This document shows, one piece after another, positions 1-8,804 of a DNA stretch of 64,000 nucleotides. A model generated the notes under the pieces. It saw only the letters and a program-made list of their open reading frames with translations. It did not search any database and was not told the origin of the DNA. Source of the DNA: Pirellulales bacterium (GTDB lineage: Bacteria; Planctomycetota; Planctomycetia; Pirellulales; Lacipirellulaceae). The stretch is taken from contig JANQOF010000015.1 in the NCBI GenBank assembly GCA_028279215.1, forward strand, positions 62,001 through 126,000. The letters run 5' to 3'. Numbering within the stretch: the stretch's first letter is position 1; each line of letters starts with the position of its first letter. The translations under genes were made by a program, and so were the position numbers.

Positions 1-1
1 G

Positions 2-889
2 CGTTGCGGATTGGTGATTCTTGCCTTGGGTAAGCTGGGTGGCCGCGAGCCAAACTATCACAGCGACTTAGACGTAGTGTTCCTCTACGAATGCGAAGGG
101 AGGACGTTTCACGTTGATCGCAACGGAGAGCGAACCACTAGCGCCACTACCACGTCGAACAACCACTACTTCAGCGAGTTGGGCCAGCGGATCATCACCC
201 GCGCCAGTCATATTGGGCCCTACGGTAGGCTGTATGAGGTTGATGCGCGGTTAAGGCCAACTGGCAGAAGTGGATCGTTGGCAGTGCCCATCGATGCATT
301 CTTGCGGTACTTTGAGTCGGGTACGGCCGACCTCTGGGAGCGCCAGGCCCTTTGCAAGGCGCGCGTGATCTTTGCGTCGTCCTTAGCGGCAGAGTACGCC
401 GTCGAAGCAGTTCACGCTGCTGCATTCGGACCCGAATGGCAGGCCCACAACGCCGAAGAGATTCGGGCCATGCGGCGCCGGCTGGAGGAGACCGCAAGCA
501 ATCGCAACCTGAAGCGCGGCCGAGGTGGAACGGTTGACACAGAGTTCTTAGTGCAGATGCTGCAACTCAAGCACGGGGGCACCGATGAGTCAATCCGCGT
601 GCCAGGTACCATTGCCGCACTAACGGCCCTGGAGGTGGGTGGCTACCTGTCGTCCGACGACGCTGAATTCTTCCGCAATAGTTATCGTTTCCAGAGAAGC
701 ATTGAAGCCCGCATCCGTCTAATGAATACAGCCGGACGCCATGAACTTCCCACCGACGAATCCGAGTTGGCCAAGCTTGCGTTCCTCATGGGTTATTCGG
801 ATTTCCGATCGTTAGAACGCGAGGCCCTCGAGTTCTTCGATGCGAACCGAGCCTGCTTCGACCGACTCTTCGACGCGGAAGCTTGTTAA
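2..889 (+). CDS. glnE: Glutamate-ammonia ligase adenylyltransferase-like protein, 3' part
   Basis: The reading frame is already open at the window edge, so this is the C-terminal 295 residues of a longer protein. The nucleotidyltransferase signature GKLGGREPNYHSDLD lies at about residues 11-25 of the fragment, with the acidic pair that binds metal. A GGTVDTEFLVQMLQLKHG stretch further on matches the second conserved block of GlnE enzymes, and the helical C-terminus follows. The family adenylylates and deadenylylates glutamine synthetase to tune nitrogen assimilation. The remaining N-terminal part must lie upstream of the window. The family call is firm; substrate specificity is inferred. Confidence 0.88.
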   Translation, partial: RCGLVILALGKLGGREPNYHSDLDVVFLYECEGRTFHVDRNGERTTSATTTSNNHYFSELGQRIITRASHIGPYGRLYEVDARLRPTGRSGSLAVPIDAFLRYFESGTADLWERQALCKARVIFASSLAAEYAVEAVHAAAFGPEWQAHNAEEIRAMRRRLEETASNRNLKRGRGGTVDTEFLVQMLQLKHGGTDESIRVPGTIAALTALEVGGYLSSDDAEFFRNSYRFQRSIEARIRLMNTAGRHELPTDESELAKLAFLMGYSDFRSLEREALEFFDANRACFDRLFDAEAC

Positions 890-931
890 CATCGATACGA
901 CGCACTTACCTGGTGGCCAGCGATAGCGGGA

Positions 932-1429
932 GTGCAAATGCTGATTCGGTCCTTCGAGCCTGACGACTGGCCTGGGGTATGGCGAATCGTTGAGCCGGTG
1001 TTTCGCGAAGGCGCCACGTTTCCCAACGCAGTGGATACCACCGAGCAAGAAGCGCATTGTTACTGGGTGGAGGCTCCGTTGGCGACGATGGTTGCGTTGG
1101 ATGAAGCCGGCGTCGTTCGTGGCATCTACTATCTGAGAGCCAATCAGCCGCCGCTTGGCGCCCACGTAGCCAATTGCGGATATGTGGTTGACTCAAGCTG
1201 CCGCGGCCAGGGCATTGGTTCAGCGCTTTGTGTTCACTCGCAGGATGAGGCGCGGCGTCGCAGCTTCCGTGCTATGCAATACAATCTGGTGGTCGAGACC
1301 AACGAAGCGGGTGTGCGATTGTGGCGGCGGCACGGGTTCGAACTGGTGGGCACTCTGCCCGGCGCATTCCGCCATGCCGACTTGGGATATGTGGACGCCT
1401 ACGTGATGTACAAGAAGCTCGTCGAGTAA
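932..1429 (+). CDS. GNAT-family N-acetyltransferase
   Basis: A 165-residue protein with the Gcn5-related fold. The acetyl-CoA pyrophosphate-binding motif RGQGIGSAL is at residues 91-99, followed by the typical strand and helix (YNLVVETNEAGVRLWRRHGF), where an asparagine and the WRRHGFE turn close the CoA pocket. GTG at 932 and ATG at 938 are both possible starts and differ by two residues. The substrate cannot be told from sequence. It lies 42 bases after the glnE-like gene on the same strand and may be co-transcribed with it. Confidence 0.85.
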   Translation: MQMLIRSFEPDDWPGVWRIVEPVFREGATFPNAVDTTEQEAHCYWVEAPLATMVALDEAGVVRGIYYLRANQPPLGAHVANCGYVVDSSCRGQGIGSALCVHSQDEARRRSFRAMQYNLVVETNEAGVRLWRRHGFELVGTLPGAFRHADLGYVDAYVMYKKLVE

Positions 1430-1736
1430 GTCGAGGCAGACGATTCGCACCGTCGGCACAAACTGAATCGTCGAGAGGCGATTTCCGCCGTTGGTAACAA
1501 CTTTCCATTGGGGCAGTGCGAAGCTTTGACGATTGAGTAAACTGCCAGCATCGCCACTATGCTTGGCGAGCGTGCGGATTGCAGCGGTTTCGTATGTCGC
1601 AAACGTTCTGCGAATCCTGCTACCACACGTAGCCGATCCTACCGGTATTCGGTAGTATCACGAAAGATCGGGCGGTGCCAGCACGACCGACCTTACCCGT
1701 TGTTCCGCCAAACCCTACCGCCTGCCGCATACCGCC
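1430..1736. other. Intergenic region, nothing recognised
   Basis: About 300 bases between the acetyltransferase and the GH57 gene. I see no convincing reading frame, structured RNA or terminator with a T-run. The promoter of the GH57 gene is expected near its right-hand end, but no clear -35/-10 pair stands out. Confidence 0.4.
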
Positions 1737-3914
1737 ATGAGCTCACCGATCCGCCTCGTATTGGCCCTTCACAACCACCAGCCCATCGGCAACTTCGATG
1801 GCGTGATGGAACAAGCCTACCAGGACAGCTACCTTCCATTTATCGAGGTGTTTGAGCCGTACGAATCACTACGTTTGGCCTTGCACACCAGCGGTTCGCT
1901 TATCGAATGGCTCGACAATCACCATCCCGAGTATCTTGATCGCCTAGCGGCTTTGGTCGACGCGCGACGTCTCGAGATCGTTGGCGGTGCGTTCTTTGAG
2001 CCGATCCTTACCATGATTCCACCCGGCGATCGCGTGGGGCAGATCGCAAGCTACACTCAGTGGCTCAATAGCCGTTTAGGTGCGGATGTGCAGGGCATGT
2101 GGATGCCTGAGCGGGTGTGGGAACAGTCGCTCGCCAGCGATCTGGCCATGGCCGGAATTCGCTACACGATTTTGGACGACTTTCATTTCAAGAATGCCGG
2201 CTGGTCCGAAGACCAACTGCACGGCCATTACATCACTGAGAACAATGGTCAGATCATTAACGTGTTTCCTGGCAGTGAGAGACTTCGATACACGTTGCCG
2301 TTCGCAGAACCACACGAGACGATCGACTACCTACGGCACGTTGCCGAGATTCAGCCTAACGCGATTGTGGCCTTCGGCGACGACGGAGAGAAGTTCGGTA
2401 CATGGCCCGATACCCACGCCCACGTTTACGAAAACGGTTGGTTGCGGCGTTTCTTCGACGCTTTGATCGAGAACCAGGATTGGATCGAGGTGACGACGCC
2501 TTCCGACGCACTCGATGCGGTCCAGCCACTCGGTAAGATTTACATTCCCGAGTCGAGCTACCGCGAGATGACCGAGTGGGCATTGCCAGCCGAGCAGCAG
2601 AACGCCTATGAAGACGCGCACCATAATCTGGAAGAGCAGGGCGTTTGGAATCAAATTGCGCCATTCGTTCGCGGCGGCTTCTGGCGGAACTTCAAAGTGC
2701 GTTATCCGGAAACCGGCGAGATGTATTCTCGCATGATGCAAGTAAGCAATCGCCTTGCTACGCTTCGTGCCGATGGTCAAGCAAGCCAACAACTCGACCA
2801 AGCGCTGGTGGAACTCTACCGGGGTCAGTGCAACTGCGGCTACTGGCACGGCGCGTTTGGTGGTGTTTATCTGCCGCACCTTCGCAATGCGGTATACAAC
2901 CACCTGATTGCGGCTGATAACTTGATGGACGAGCACGAAGGCTACGGTCGTGAATCCACGGCGCGAGTTGAACTGGAGGCCGACGACTACAACTTCGACG
3001 GTAGGCAAGAAGCTCGCTTGGCAAGCGATCGCTTGATTGCCTATGCAGCGCCAGCGGTCGGCGGATCGCTTTACGAATTAGATGTGCGAACAATTTGCCA
3101 CAACCTGTTGGCGACCTTGGCGCGGCGTCCTGAAGCGTATCACCGCAAGGTGCTCGCGGGGCCATCGGAAGCTGGCGGCGACGTGGCCAGCATTCACGAT
3201 CGAGTGGTCTTCAAACAGGAGGGCCTCGACAAAGAGGTTGTATACGACAATTACCTTCGCAACAGCCTCATCGATCACTTCTTCGACCTGGATATCTCGC
3301 TCGGTGACCTGGTGGCCAACGATTACCGCGAGCAGGGCGATTTTGTCACGGGTAGCTACGAAGCCAAGATCCGCCGATCGTCGGAGCGAATGCAACTGAT
3401 GATGACCCGCGACGGGCACGTCGACGGAACGCCGATTCGAATTACCAAGGGTGTCACACTCGAATCAGGCGGCAGCGAGTTGGAAGTGGCCTACTTGCTC
3501 GAAGGACTGCCCACTGATCGGCCATTGCACTTCGGCATCGAATGGAACTTTGCAGGATTGCCGGCCGGCGCCGATGATCGCTATTTCCACTCAGGCGACC
3601 GGAATTCGATGGGGCAACTAGGCGAGCGGCTCGATCTAATCGACGTTCATTCGTTGCACCTTGTTGACGAGTGGTTGGGAATCGACTGCGGACTGTCGAT
3701 CGATCGCCCTGCCTCGATATGGACGCACCCAATCGCCACTGTCAGCCAGTCCGAAGGCGGTTTCGAACTAGTGCATCAATCGGTCATGGTCCTGCCGCAC
3801 TGGATTCTGCAAGCCGACGAACAAGGCCGCTGGAGCGTCAAGCTTCGCCTGGCAATCGATACCTCGATCGCCGAATCGCGGATGGCCGACGCGGAGTGTG
3901 CCGTGGGAGGCTGA
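1737..3914 (+). CDS. GH57 4-alpha-glucanotransferase / alpha-amylase
   Basis: A 725-residue glycoside hydrolase family 57 enzyme. The N-terminal HNHQP motif (residues 12-16), GMWMPERVW containing Glu125, and FGDDGEKFG containing Asp215/216 match the conserved GH57 regions that carry the nucleophile and acid/base. A central helical domain (WNQIAPFVRGGFWRNF, about 300-400) and a long beta-rich C-terminus correspond to the DUF1925 and DUF1926 domains of Thermococcus-type 4-alpha-glucanotransferases. The likely role is transfer or hydrolysis of alpha-1,4-glucan in glycogen turnover in the cytoplasm, since no signal peptide is present. Whether it mainly transfers or hydrolyses cannot be read from sequence. 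Confidence 0.93.
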   Translation: MSSPIRLVLALHNHQPIGNFDGVMEQAYQDSYLPFIEVFEPYESLRLALHTSGSLIEWLDNHHPEYLDRLAALVDARRLEIVGGAFFEPILTMIPPGDRVGQIASYTQWLNSRLGADVQGMWMPERVWEQSLASDLAMAGIRYTILDDFHFKNAGWSEDQLHGHYITENNGQIINVFPGSERLRYTLPFAEPHETIDYLRHVAEIQPNAIVAFGDDGEKFGTWPDTHAHVYENGWLRRFFDALIENQDWIEVTTPSDALDAVQPLGKIYIPESSYREMTEWALPAEQQNAYEDAHHNLEEQGVWNQIAPFVRGGFWRNFKVRYPETGEMYSRMMQVSNRLATLRADGQASQQLDQALVELYRGQCNCGYWHGAFGGVYLPHLRNAVYNHLIAADNLMDEHEGYGRESTARVELEADDYNFDGRQEARLASDRLIAYAAPAVGGSLYELDVRTICHNLLATLARRPEAYHRKVLAGPSEAGGDVASIHDRVVFKQEGLDKEVVYDNYLRNSLIDHFFDLDISLGDLVANDYREQGDFVTGSYEAKIRRSSERMQLMMTRDGHVDGTPIRITKGVTLESGGSELEVAYLLEGLPTDRPLHFGIEWNFAGLPAGADDRYFHSGDRNSMGQLGERLDLIDVHSLHLVDEWLGIDCGLSIDRPASIWTHPIATVSQSEGGFELVHQSVMVLPHWILQADEQGRWSVKLRLAIDTSIAESRMADAECAVGG

Positions 3915-3952
3915 GTGCCTTCCTGCAACCGTTAACCAGTCCTACATCGTCG

Positions 3953-4459
3953 ATGAACGATCTGCAACGTGACGACCATGATCGTTTTGCTGGACCGATC
4001 GAGTCGAATAATCGCCTCTTTCAGTTCAGCGTCATGGCGCTGCTGGTTGTGCTGACGACCACCTCGGTAGTGTTGGCAGCCTACATTGGTATCGGTCGGG
4101 CGTTTGGTATGACCAACCTCGACATGCTGCAGTTTGGGTTTGGCAGGTTCATCTTCACGTTCCCAATGCTAATCGTTTGGGCGGTCGGGCTGGCCGTTTC
4201 GATTCGCCGTCGTAAGTCTCAGCGAGGCCAAGGGACGCTCTTGATTATCGCGTTTGGTGGGTTGCTTGTTACCGCGTTTGTAGGCGACGTACTAAACATG
4301 GTGATGATTTACATGATTTCCAACAACCAAATCACTGCAGCTTGGTCATTCAGTGCGGTCGGTCTTATCCAGGTATTGCTCAATACGGTATGGTGGATCT
4401 TGATCCTACTCGCGCTGTTCGCAATTCCGACGTCCAAAGCGCAAACTAACGACGCTTAA
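3953..4459 (+). CDS. Four-helix integral membrane protein, unknown function
   Basis: A 168-residue protein starting at an ATG 38 bases after the GH57 stop; the frame is open further upstream but overlaps GH57. Hydrophobic segments at about residues 24-46, 62-83, 94-120 and 134-157 predict four transmembrane helices. A basic cytoplasmic loop (RRRKSQRGQG) lies between helices 2 and 3. The N-terminus is polar and charged. No known family was recognised. Its stop codon overlaps the end of the convergent bioD by four bases. Confidence 0.7.
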   Translation: MNDLQRDDHDRFAGPIESNNRLFQFSVMALLVVLTTTSVVLAAYIGIGRAFGMTNLDMLQFGFGRFIFTFPMLIVWAVGLAVSIRRRKSQRGQGTLLIIAFGGLLVTAFVGDVLNMVMIYMISNNQITAAWSFSAVGLIQVLLNTVWWILILLALFAIPTSKAQTNDA

Positions 4460-5154
4460 CCTTCGTCACGGCAGAGCAGTCGATCGACAATCGTCGCCAC
4501 CTGCAAGTCGCCTTTTTCGCTGAAGCCGATCTCACCGAGCAGCGGCACTCGGAGGTGCTTACGTAGTTGCTCAGCATTCGAGGTTAGGCTCTCGTCGCCC
4601 GGCACGTCTGCCACCTGATTGAGCACGACACCTGCGACGTCGAGTCCCTCGCCCCAAACGCTCGCGGTGATGACTGTTTGTAACGTATCGTTAATGACAC
4701 CCAAACGATTGGCGGACACCACAATCAGTGGAAGTCCGAGATCGGACGCCAGATCGGCGTTGTAGTCGTCGTCCGAAAGCGGCGACATGAGGCCGCCAGC
4801 GCCTTCCACCAGCACAACGTCCGAAGCGTCGAGCCAAGGATCGACACCAATCCGCAGTAGGTTCGAGTCGACGTGGCGATCTTCCATCGCGGCAGCAACG
4901 TTGGGGGCGACCGCGGCGCGAAAGCGCTGCGGGCAAACCGCGCTGAGCGACAACGGTCGCCCGGCCGCTTCCCACAGCGCTGCTGCGTCGTCGCTATAGA
5001 AATCGTCGCCAGTACACCCACTGGCCACCGGTTTGTAGACGCCCACCCTCCAACTCCGAGCGGCCATCTCGCGCGCTAGGGCGGCGGCCACGTAGGTTTT
5101 TCCTACCTCCGTCCCGGTGCCAGTGATGAAGAAACCGCGGGGCACGCTGCTCAT
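4456..5154 (-). CDS. bioD: Dethiobiotin synthetase
   Basis: A 232-residue ATP-dependent enzyme that closes the ureido ring of diaminopelargonic acid to give dethiobiotin, the penultimate step of biotin synthesis. The P-loop TGTGTEVGKT is at residues 11-20, Lys-Pro-Val-Ala-Ser-Gly follows in the substrate region, and VEGAGGLMSPL is the conserved second motif. The ATG at 5154 was chosen because it gives the family N-terminus directly before the P-loop and overlaps the stop of the upstream AroE-like gene (ATGA), indicating translational coupling. No other bio genes are in the window, but a biotin ligase (31,355) and a biotinylated decarboxylase (34,061) are. Confidence 0.93.
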   Translation of the reverse strand: MSSVPRGFFITGTGTEVGKTYVAAALAREMAARSWRVGVYKPVASGCTGDDFYSDDAAALWEAAGRPLSLSAVCPQRFRAAVAPNVAAAMEDRHVDSNLLRIGVDPWLDASDVVLVEGAGGLMSPLSDDDYNADLASDLGLPLIVVSANRLGVINDTLQTVITASVWGEGLDVAGVVLNQVADVPGDESLTSNAEQLRKHLRVPLLGEIGFSEKGDLQVATIVDRLLCRDEG

Positions 5155-6023
5155 ACGCCTAGAAACTCCTCGGCCAGCTCTTGCAGCGGCGCGCGATCGA
5201 ACGTCATTCCGGTCCATAGCGCAAGGGCCATTGCGGTTTCCCTGGCAAACAAATCGATACCATCGATGATCGTGGCTCCCCGCTCCGTCGCAAAGCGGAC
5301 GAGTCGGGTGCGCGAGCCGCGCAGCCGCGTGTCGACCATCGTTAGCTTGCCGTCGGCGGCCGAGACGTCGATTGACGGGCGATTTGCCTCCTCGTCATCG
5401 TCGGGCGCGAATACTACTATGCTGGCGCCGGCGGGCGTTTCGACGATGTTCGCATCGACCACCAGTGCTTCGTAGCTAGTTGATTCGTCGGCCAGATGCT
5501 CGATACGTTCAGTGAGTGCTTGTTCGTCACTTCCCGCCAGATAGACGCGATCGGCTCCGGCATCTGCAACTGCTGCGGCGACGGTAGTTGCAACGCGACC
5601 GTCGCCGATGACTACAGCACGCCGTGACTCGAGATTGCCGCCCAATGCGTCCACCAGGGCCGCTCCGTAGGTGTTGTCGCCAATTACCTTGCCATCTTTG
5701 CGGAACAAGCAGTTGACCGATCCTGCGCGTCGGGCGCGTGGCGTAAGTGCCGCAAGACGCTCCACCGTCGGTGTGCGCAGCTCTGCGGCCAGCAGCACTC
5801 CACGAAAGCCAAGCACGTCGAGCCCTTCGAGGGCTGGTGCGAGTTGGTCTTCATCGACCTCGAAGGTCAAGAACCGCCAATCGAGCTCCGCCTGCCCTAG
5901 CGCCTGCTCGACCATATAGTGCGTCGGATTGCCCGCCGCGCTGGTGGCCAGAAACGCACATCGTTCGAGCAATGTTTCCGACACGTGATCAAGCAAACAG
6001 GAGCCGGTGAGCGAGGGAAGCAA
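5151..6023 (-). CDS. Shikimate dehydrogenase-like protein with altered active site
   Basis: A 290-residue two-domain protein of the AroE fold. The C-terminal Rossmann motif GDGRVATTVAA is at residues 140-150. The linker GSVNCLF...GDNTYG (101-120) corresponds to the AroE GAVNTL...GDNTDG and keeps the Asn and the first Asp. The strand that normally reads NVTIPHK, with the catalytic Lys, is GFRGVLLAAELR (72-83) and has no Lys at that place. The last Asp of GDNTDG is Tyr. The protein may use another substrate or be a non-catalytic relative. It overlaps bioD by four bases. Confidence 0.75.
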   Translation of the reverse strand: MLPSLTGSCLLDHVSETLLERCAFLATSAAGNPTHYMVEQALGQAELDWRFLTFEVDEDQLAPALEGLDVLGFRGVLLAAELRTPTVERLAALTPRARRAGSVNCLFRKDGKVIGDNTYGAALVDALGGNLESRRAVVIGDGRVATTVAAAVADAGADRVYLAGSDEQALTERIEHLADESTSYEALVVDANIVETPAGASIVVFAPDDDEEANRPSIDVSAADGKLTMVDTRLRGSRTRLVRFATERGATIIDGIDLFARETAMALALWTGMTFDRAPLQELAEEFLGV

Positions 6024-6081
6024 AAGAGCTACGCCTCGTGGGGCGATTTAGTTATTCTTACCAAAGTGGCGACGCCCCGCA

Positions 6082-6948
6082 ATGTCGAGCCGCTACTACC
6101 GAATGACCACAGAGTTCTTCCGATCGAACGTCGATCCCAGTGCAGGCGAAGCCGTGATGCAAGCATCCAAATGGTCCATCGGTCCCCTCAGCATAGCGAC
6201 GGTCGCCGTGGTGGTGCTCATTGACCTCTGTGCCCCCGCGATCGTTCGTGGTCTAATCGACGAAGCGGTGATGGTTGGGCTCAGCTTTGGGCAAATTGGG
6301 GCGGCGGTTGTTTGGGCGTCTGCAATGGGCCTTACGTGGAGGCGCGTTGCAATTTGCTACATCGTGACATTGGTGATGGCATTCCACTTCTTCGCCATCG
6401 AGGGTGGTCCCAACGATTTGGAGTCGATTGCCTTCTTACTGACCATTTGGTGTAGTTGCACGACCATTGCTCTATTTGTCACCTTTGCCTTAGCTTGGCT
6501 GCGGCACCAAAATCGAGAAGACGCGAACGACTCGCACGCTGACGCTCCGCCAAGATTTAGCGTGCGACACCTGTTGATTCTGACTACGGTCCTAGCTTCC
6601 GCCTCGCTAATTGTGCGCACCGCGATACCCGAAATGGAGGCTAATGGCGATCTGACGACGGTCGTGGTCTGGGTGCTACAGAGTGCTTTGCTTTCTGTGA
6701 TTGCTTCCGAGTTGGTGCGATTGTCACCCCCCATCGTCGCCCAGCTGGGCAGTTTGGGTCTGTCCGGGATCGTAGCATCCGGAATCGTGCTGGCGACCAT
6801 CGATTGGGAAGAGGCAGTCTACGCCAACGCGGTGCAGATCGCGATTCTTGCTTTGGCTATGGTCGTGCCTCAACTCGACCGCTACAAGTTCCGCGTACTC
6901 ATCGAATCGCGCGAGCCGTCGGACAAGCAAACCCAGCTACCAGATTAA
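6082..6948 (+). CDS. Planctomycete membrane protein with FSVRHLL motif
   Basis: A 288-residue hydrophobic protein. Predicted transmembrane segments lie at about 36-52, 70-84, 88-106, 115-140, 164-180, 195-213 and 220-270. The motif RFSVRHLLIL (158-167), directly before a membrane helix, is a recurrent signature of membrane proteins in planctomycetes, where it is usually written FSIRHLL. The function of these proteins is unknown. The gene starts 58 bases from the divergent AroE-like gene and its end overlaps the convergent methyltransferase gene by 12 bases. Confidence 0.75.
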   Translation: MSSRYYRMTTEFFRSNVDPSAGEAVMQASKWSIGPLSIATVAVVVLIDLCAPAIVRGLIDEAVMVGLSFGQIGAAVVWASAMGLTWRRVAICYIVTLVMAFHFFAIEGGPNDLESIAFLLTIWCSCTTIALFVTFALAWLRHQNREDANDSHADAPPRFSVRHLLILTTVLASASLIVRTAIPEMEANGDLTTVVVWVLQSALLSVIASELVRLSPPIVAQLGSLGLSGIVASGIVLATIDWEEAVYANAVQIAILALAMVVPQLDRYKFRVLIESREPSDKQTQLPD

Positions 6949-7740
6949 GGTTCGCTCGGGGCCGACGCGGCGCGCTTTGATCCTGATGTAAGGTGCAACA
7001 AACTGCGCACGATGGGCGAAGGTGCCTGGCTCGGCGTCGGGCTTGGCGTGCATTGGTTCGATGAGATCTTCGACCACAAAACCGGCTCGGCACATTCCGC
7101 CGATTAGCTGCTCCCAGCGGTGCAGGTATTCCACCGCACCCGGCTCACGAAGACGAGATGGTTCGTCGACTGGCGGAAGAGGAATCGTGCGATAATACGT
7201 CTCCTTCAGGACGTAGTCGGCTGCCTTGATCTTGGTGGGTACTTGCAAACTCGTAGGCGACTTGTGCTGGCTGACGTATAATCCGCCGCCGCGAGTTACT
7301 CTTGCCACTTGCCCGTAGACACGAGCAATATCGGGCACGTAGCACGTACTTACTGGGTGGACCACGAGATCGAAATCGCCTGGCGCGAACATGGTGAGGT
7401 CGGTCATCGTGCCTTCAACGATTCCTAGGCTCAGATTCCGCTCGCGGGCGACCTCGCTGTCTTGGGCGAGCATGTCGCGACTGAGGTCAAGCACGGTTAC
7501 GTCAGCGCCCGCAGCAGCGTAAAGGGCACTTTGCCGCCCGCCGCCGGCCGCCAGGCAAAGTACTCGCCAACCGGCAATCGAATGACCGAGCCAGCGCAAG
7601 GGGTCGATCGTTCCCAGCGGATTGGCGAAGTCCTCGTCGTTCGCCGGTCGGGCCAGCGGCGCGCCGCCACGGGCCATGCTGTCCCAAGCTCGGGCATTCT
7701 GCGCTTCAACGCGCGTGTAACGATTGGCGTCTTCGGCCAT
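6937..7740 (-). CDS. Class I SAM-dependent methyltransferase
   Basis: A 267-residue methyltransferase. Motif I is VLCLAAGGGRQ (about 60-70), followed by the acidic residue at the end of strand 2 in VTVLDLS (Asp85) and the post-motif FDLVVHPVSTCYV, all typical of the seven-strand SAM fold. The N-terminal part has an ARAWDSMARGG segment found in UbiE/SmtA-like enzymes of unknown substrate. It overlaps the end of the convergent membrane-protein gene. A strong hairpin at 7757-7800 separates it from the small Cys-rich gene upstream. Confidence 0.85.
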   Translation of the reverse strand: MAEDANRYTRVEAQNARAWDSMARGGAPLARPANDEDFANPLGTIDPLRWLGHSIAGWRVLCLAAGGGRQSALYAAAGADVTVLDLSRDMLAQDSEVARERNLSLGIVEGTMTDLTMFAPGDFDLVVHPVSTCYVPDIARVYGQVARVTRGGGLYVSQHKSPTSLQVPTKIKAADYVLKETYYRTIPLPPVDEPSRLREPGAVEYLHRWEQLIGGMCRAGFVVEDLIEPMHAKPDAEPGTFAHRAQFVAPYIRIKARRVGPERTLIW

Positions 7741-7756
7741 GGCGACAAATCACTCG

Positions 7757-7800
7757 GGGGCGGGACTCTGCTATCGTTCGATGATAGCAAGTCCCGCCCC
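7757..7800 (-). terminator. Strong intergenic hairpin, possible terminator
   Basis: Two nested stems: an 11-bp GC-rich arm (GGGGCGGGACT at 7757-7767 with its complement at 7790-7800) and an inner 6-bp stem (GCTATC with GATAGC) closing a 7-base loop. A small CT/A bulge separates them. It lies between the minus-strand DUF5522-like gene and the methyltransferase start. No clear T-run follows, so it may act as a processing or attenuation hairpin and not as a classic intrinsic terminator. Confidence 0.5.
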
Positions 7801-7811
7801 TCGGTGGATCG

Positions 7812-7997
7812 TCACTTTGACGCCACGTCCTCAGGCGATGGATCGTCTGCCGCAGCCACGTGCTGATCGTAGGGGCAGTGGCGGCAACCACTGCGGCAAC
7901 AATAGCCGCGAGCCAAGTGGAAAGCGGCCGTGAAGACTACGCGACCATCCTCGACGTAAAAGTCGCGCCGGTCATCGTTGGCAACTGATTCACCCAT
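7812..7997 (-). CDS. Small Cys-rich protein, DUF5522-like
   Basis: A 61-residue protein with the cluster RGYCCRSGCRHCPY near residues 30-43, preceded by YVEDGRVVFTAAFHLA. This pattern, a short beta segment followed by GYCCxSGCRHCPY, is that of the widespread DUF5522 family. The four spaced cysteines suggest metal or Fe-S binding; the function is unknown. Its start is 2 bases from the stop of the upstream PEP-CTERM gene on the same strand, so it may be the last gene of the riboswitch-controlled operon. Confidence 0.75.
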   Translation of the reverse strand: MGESVANDDRRDFYVEDGRVVFTAAFHLARGYCCRSGCRHCPYDQHVAAADDPSPEDVASK

Positions 7998-7999
7998 CG

Positions 8000-8800
8000 C
8001 TAACTCTGCGATCGAGTACGAATCGCCAGAGCCGACAGCCCAGCAACTGCTAGCAATACGCTTGCGGGTTCGGGCACTGGGCGGACGTCGGCGAAGGCAT
8101 CAATTTCCACGCCGCCGGCAGCACCAAGAACTCGAACGTATTGAATCCAGTCGAGATCAACCGACGACAAGTCAACGCCCGTTCCCCCGCCCGATCCGTT
8201 GTAGGCGGCGTTTACTTCAGCTTCGGTCAACCCCGATGCTACAAAGGATGGATCGACCGGAAAGGTAAAGTCGGTCAAGATCGTTCCACCCACATTGTCG
8301 AAGCCTGTGTACATCGTGTCGCTGTAACCCAAAGTCGGGAACTCGTCGTCGGCGAATACAGAAGGTACGGTTAGCCAGGTGCTGTTGTCCTGACTGACTT
8401 CAATCACGCCTTGTTCAGTAAACGCACCAGAGACCGTACTGCCATTGCTCACGTAGAAGGCATTGCCGAATACCAACAGATCAATTCCAAATGGATTCAG
8501 AGGATCGTCCTCCACTGGTTCATCGAATCGAACCGTGAGGTGACCGTTTGGTCCAATTGACGTGAGTTGGTCGACGTTGTATGGCGCGGAAAACACGCCG
8601 ACTTGGCTTGCAAACGGGCCTCCGCCGGTGTCGCGCGAGGGCTCACCAAGGGCTTGAACGCCACCATCAGCTTGATAAGCACCACTGCCTACTGTGGTGC
8701 CCGGATTGTAGCTTACCACAGTATCGGCCCATGGATCGGCAGAAGCCGTGGATGCAAGCACACCCCAAGACACTACGAACATTGCTAGTTGCATTCTCAC
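8000..8800 (-). CDS. Secreted PEP-CTERM sorting-domain protein
   Basis: A protein of about 266 residues with an N-terminal signal peptide (MQLAMFVVSWGVLASTASA) and a C-terminal PEP-CTERM tail: VPEPASVLL, a hydrophobic stretch and a basic end (RTRSQS). It is therefore exported and handled by an exosortase. The mature part is Gly/Asp-rich and beta-like (FGIDLLVFGNAFYVSNG). GTG at 8800 is the best start: a GAGGAG ribosome site lies 7 bases before it, and ATG at 8815 would fall inside the upstream gene; ATG at 8794 is an alternative. It is third in the operon behind the cobalamin riboswitch, which suggests a cell-surface role linked to B12. Confidence 0.85.
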   Translation of the reverse strand: MRMQLAMFVVSWGVLASTASADPWADTVVSYNPGTTVGSGAYQADGGVQALGEPSRDTGGGPFASQVGVFSAPYNVDQLTSIGPNGHLTVRFDEPVEDDPLNPFGIDLLVFGNAFYVSNGSTVSGAFTEQGVIEVSQDNSTWLTVPSVFADDEFPTLGYSDTMYTGFDNVGGTILTDFTFPVDPSFVASGLTEAEVNAAYNGSGGGTGVDLSSVDLDWIQYVRVLGAAGGVEIDAFADVRPVPEPASVLLAVAGLSALAIRTRSQS

Positions 8801-8804
8801 TAGA

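Noticed and set aside
7757..7800. The strong hairpin as a transposon end
   Set aside because: There is no second copy, no target duplication and no transposase nearby; a transcription-related hairpin is simpler.
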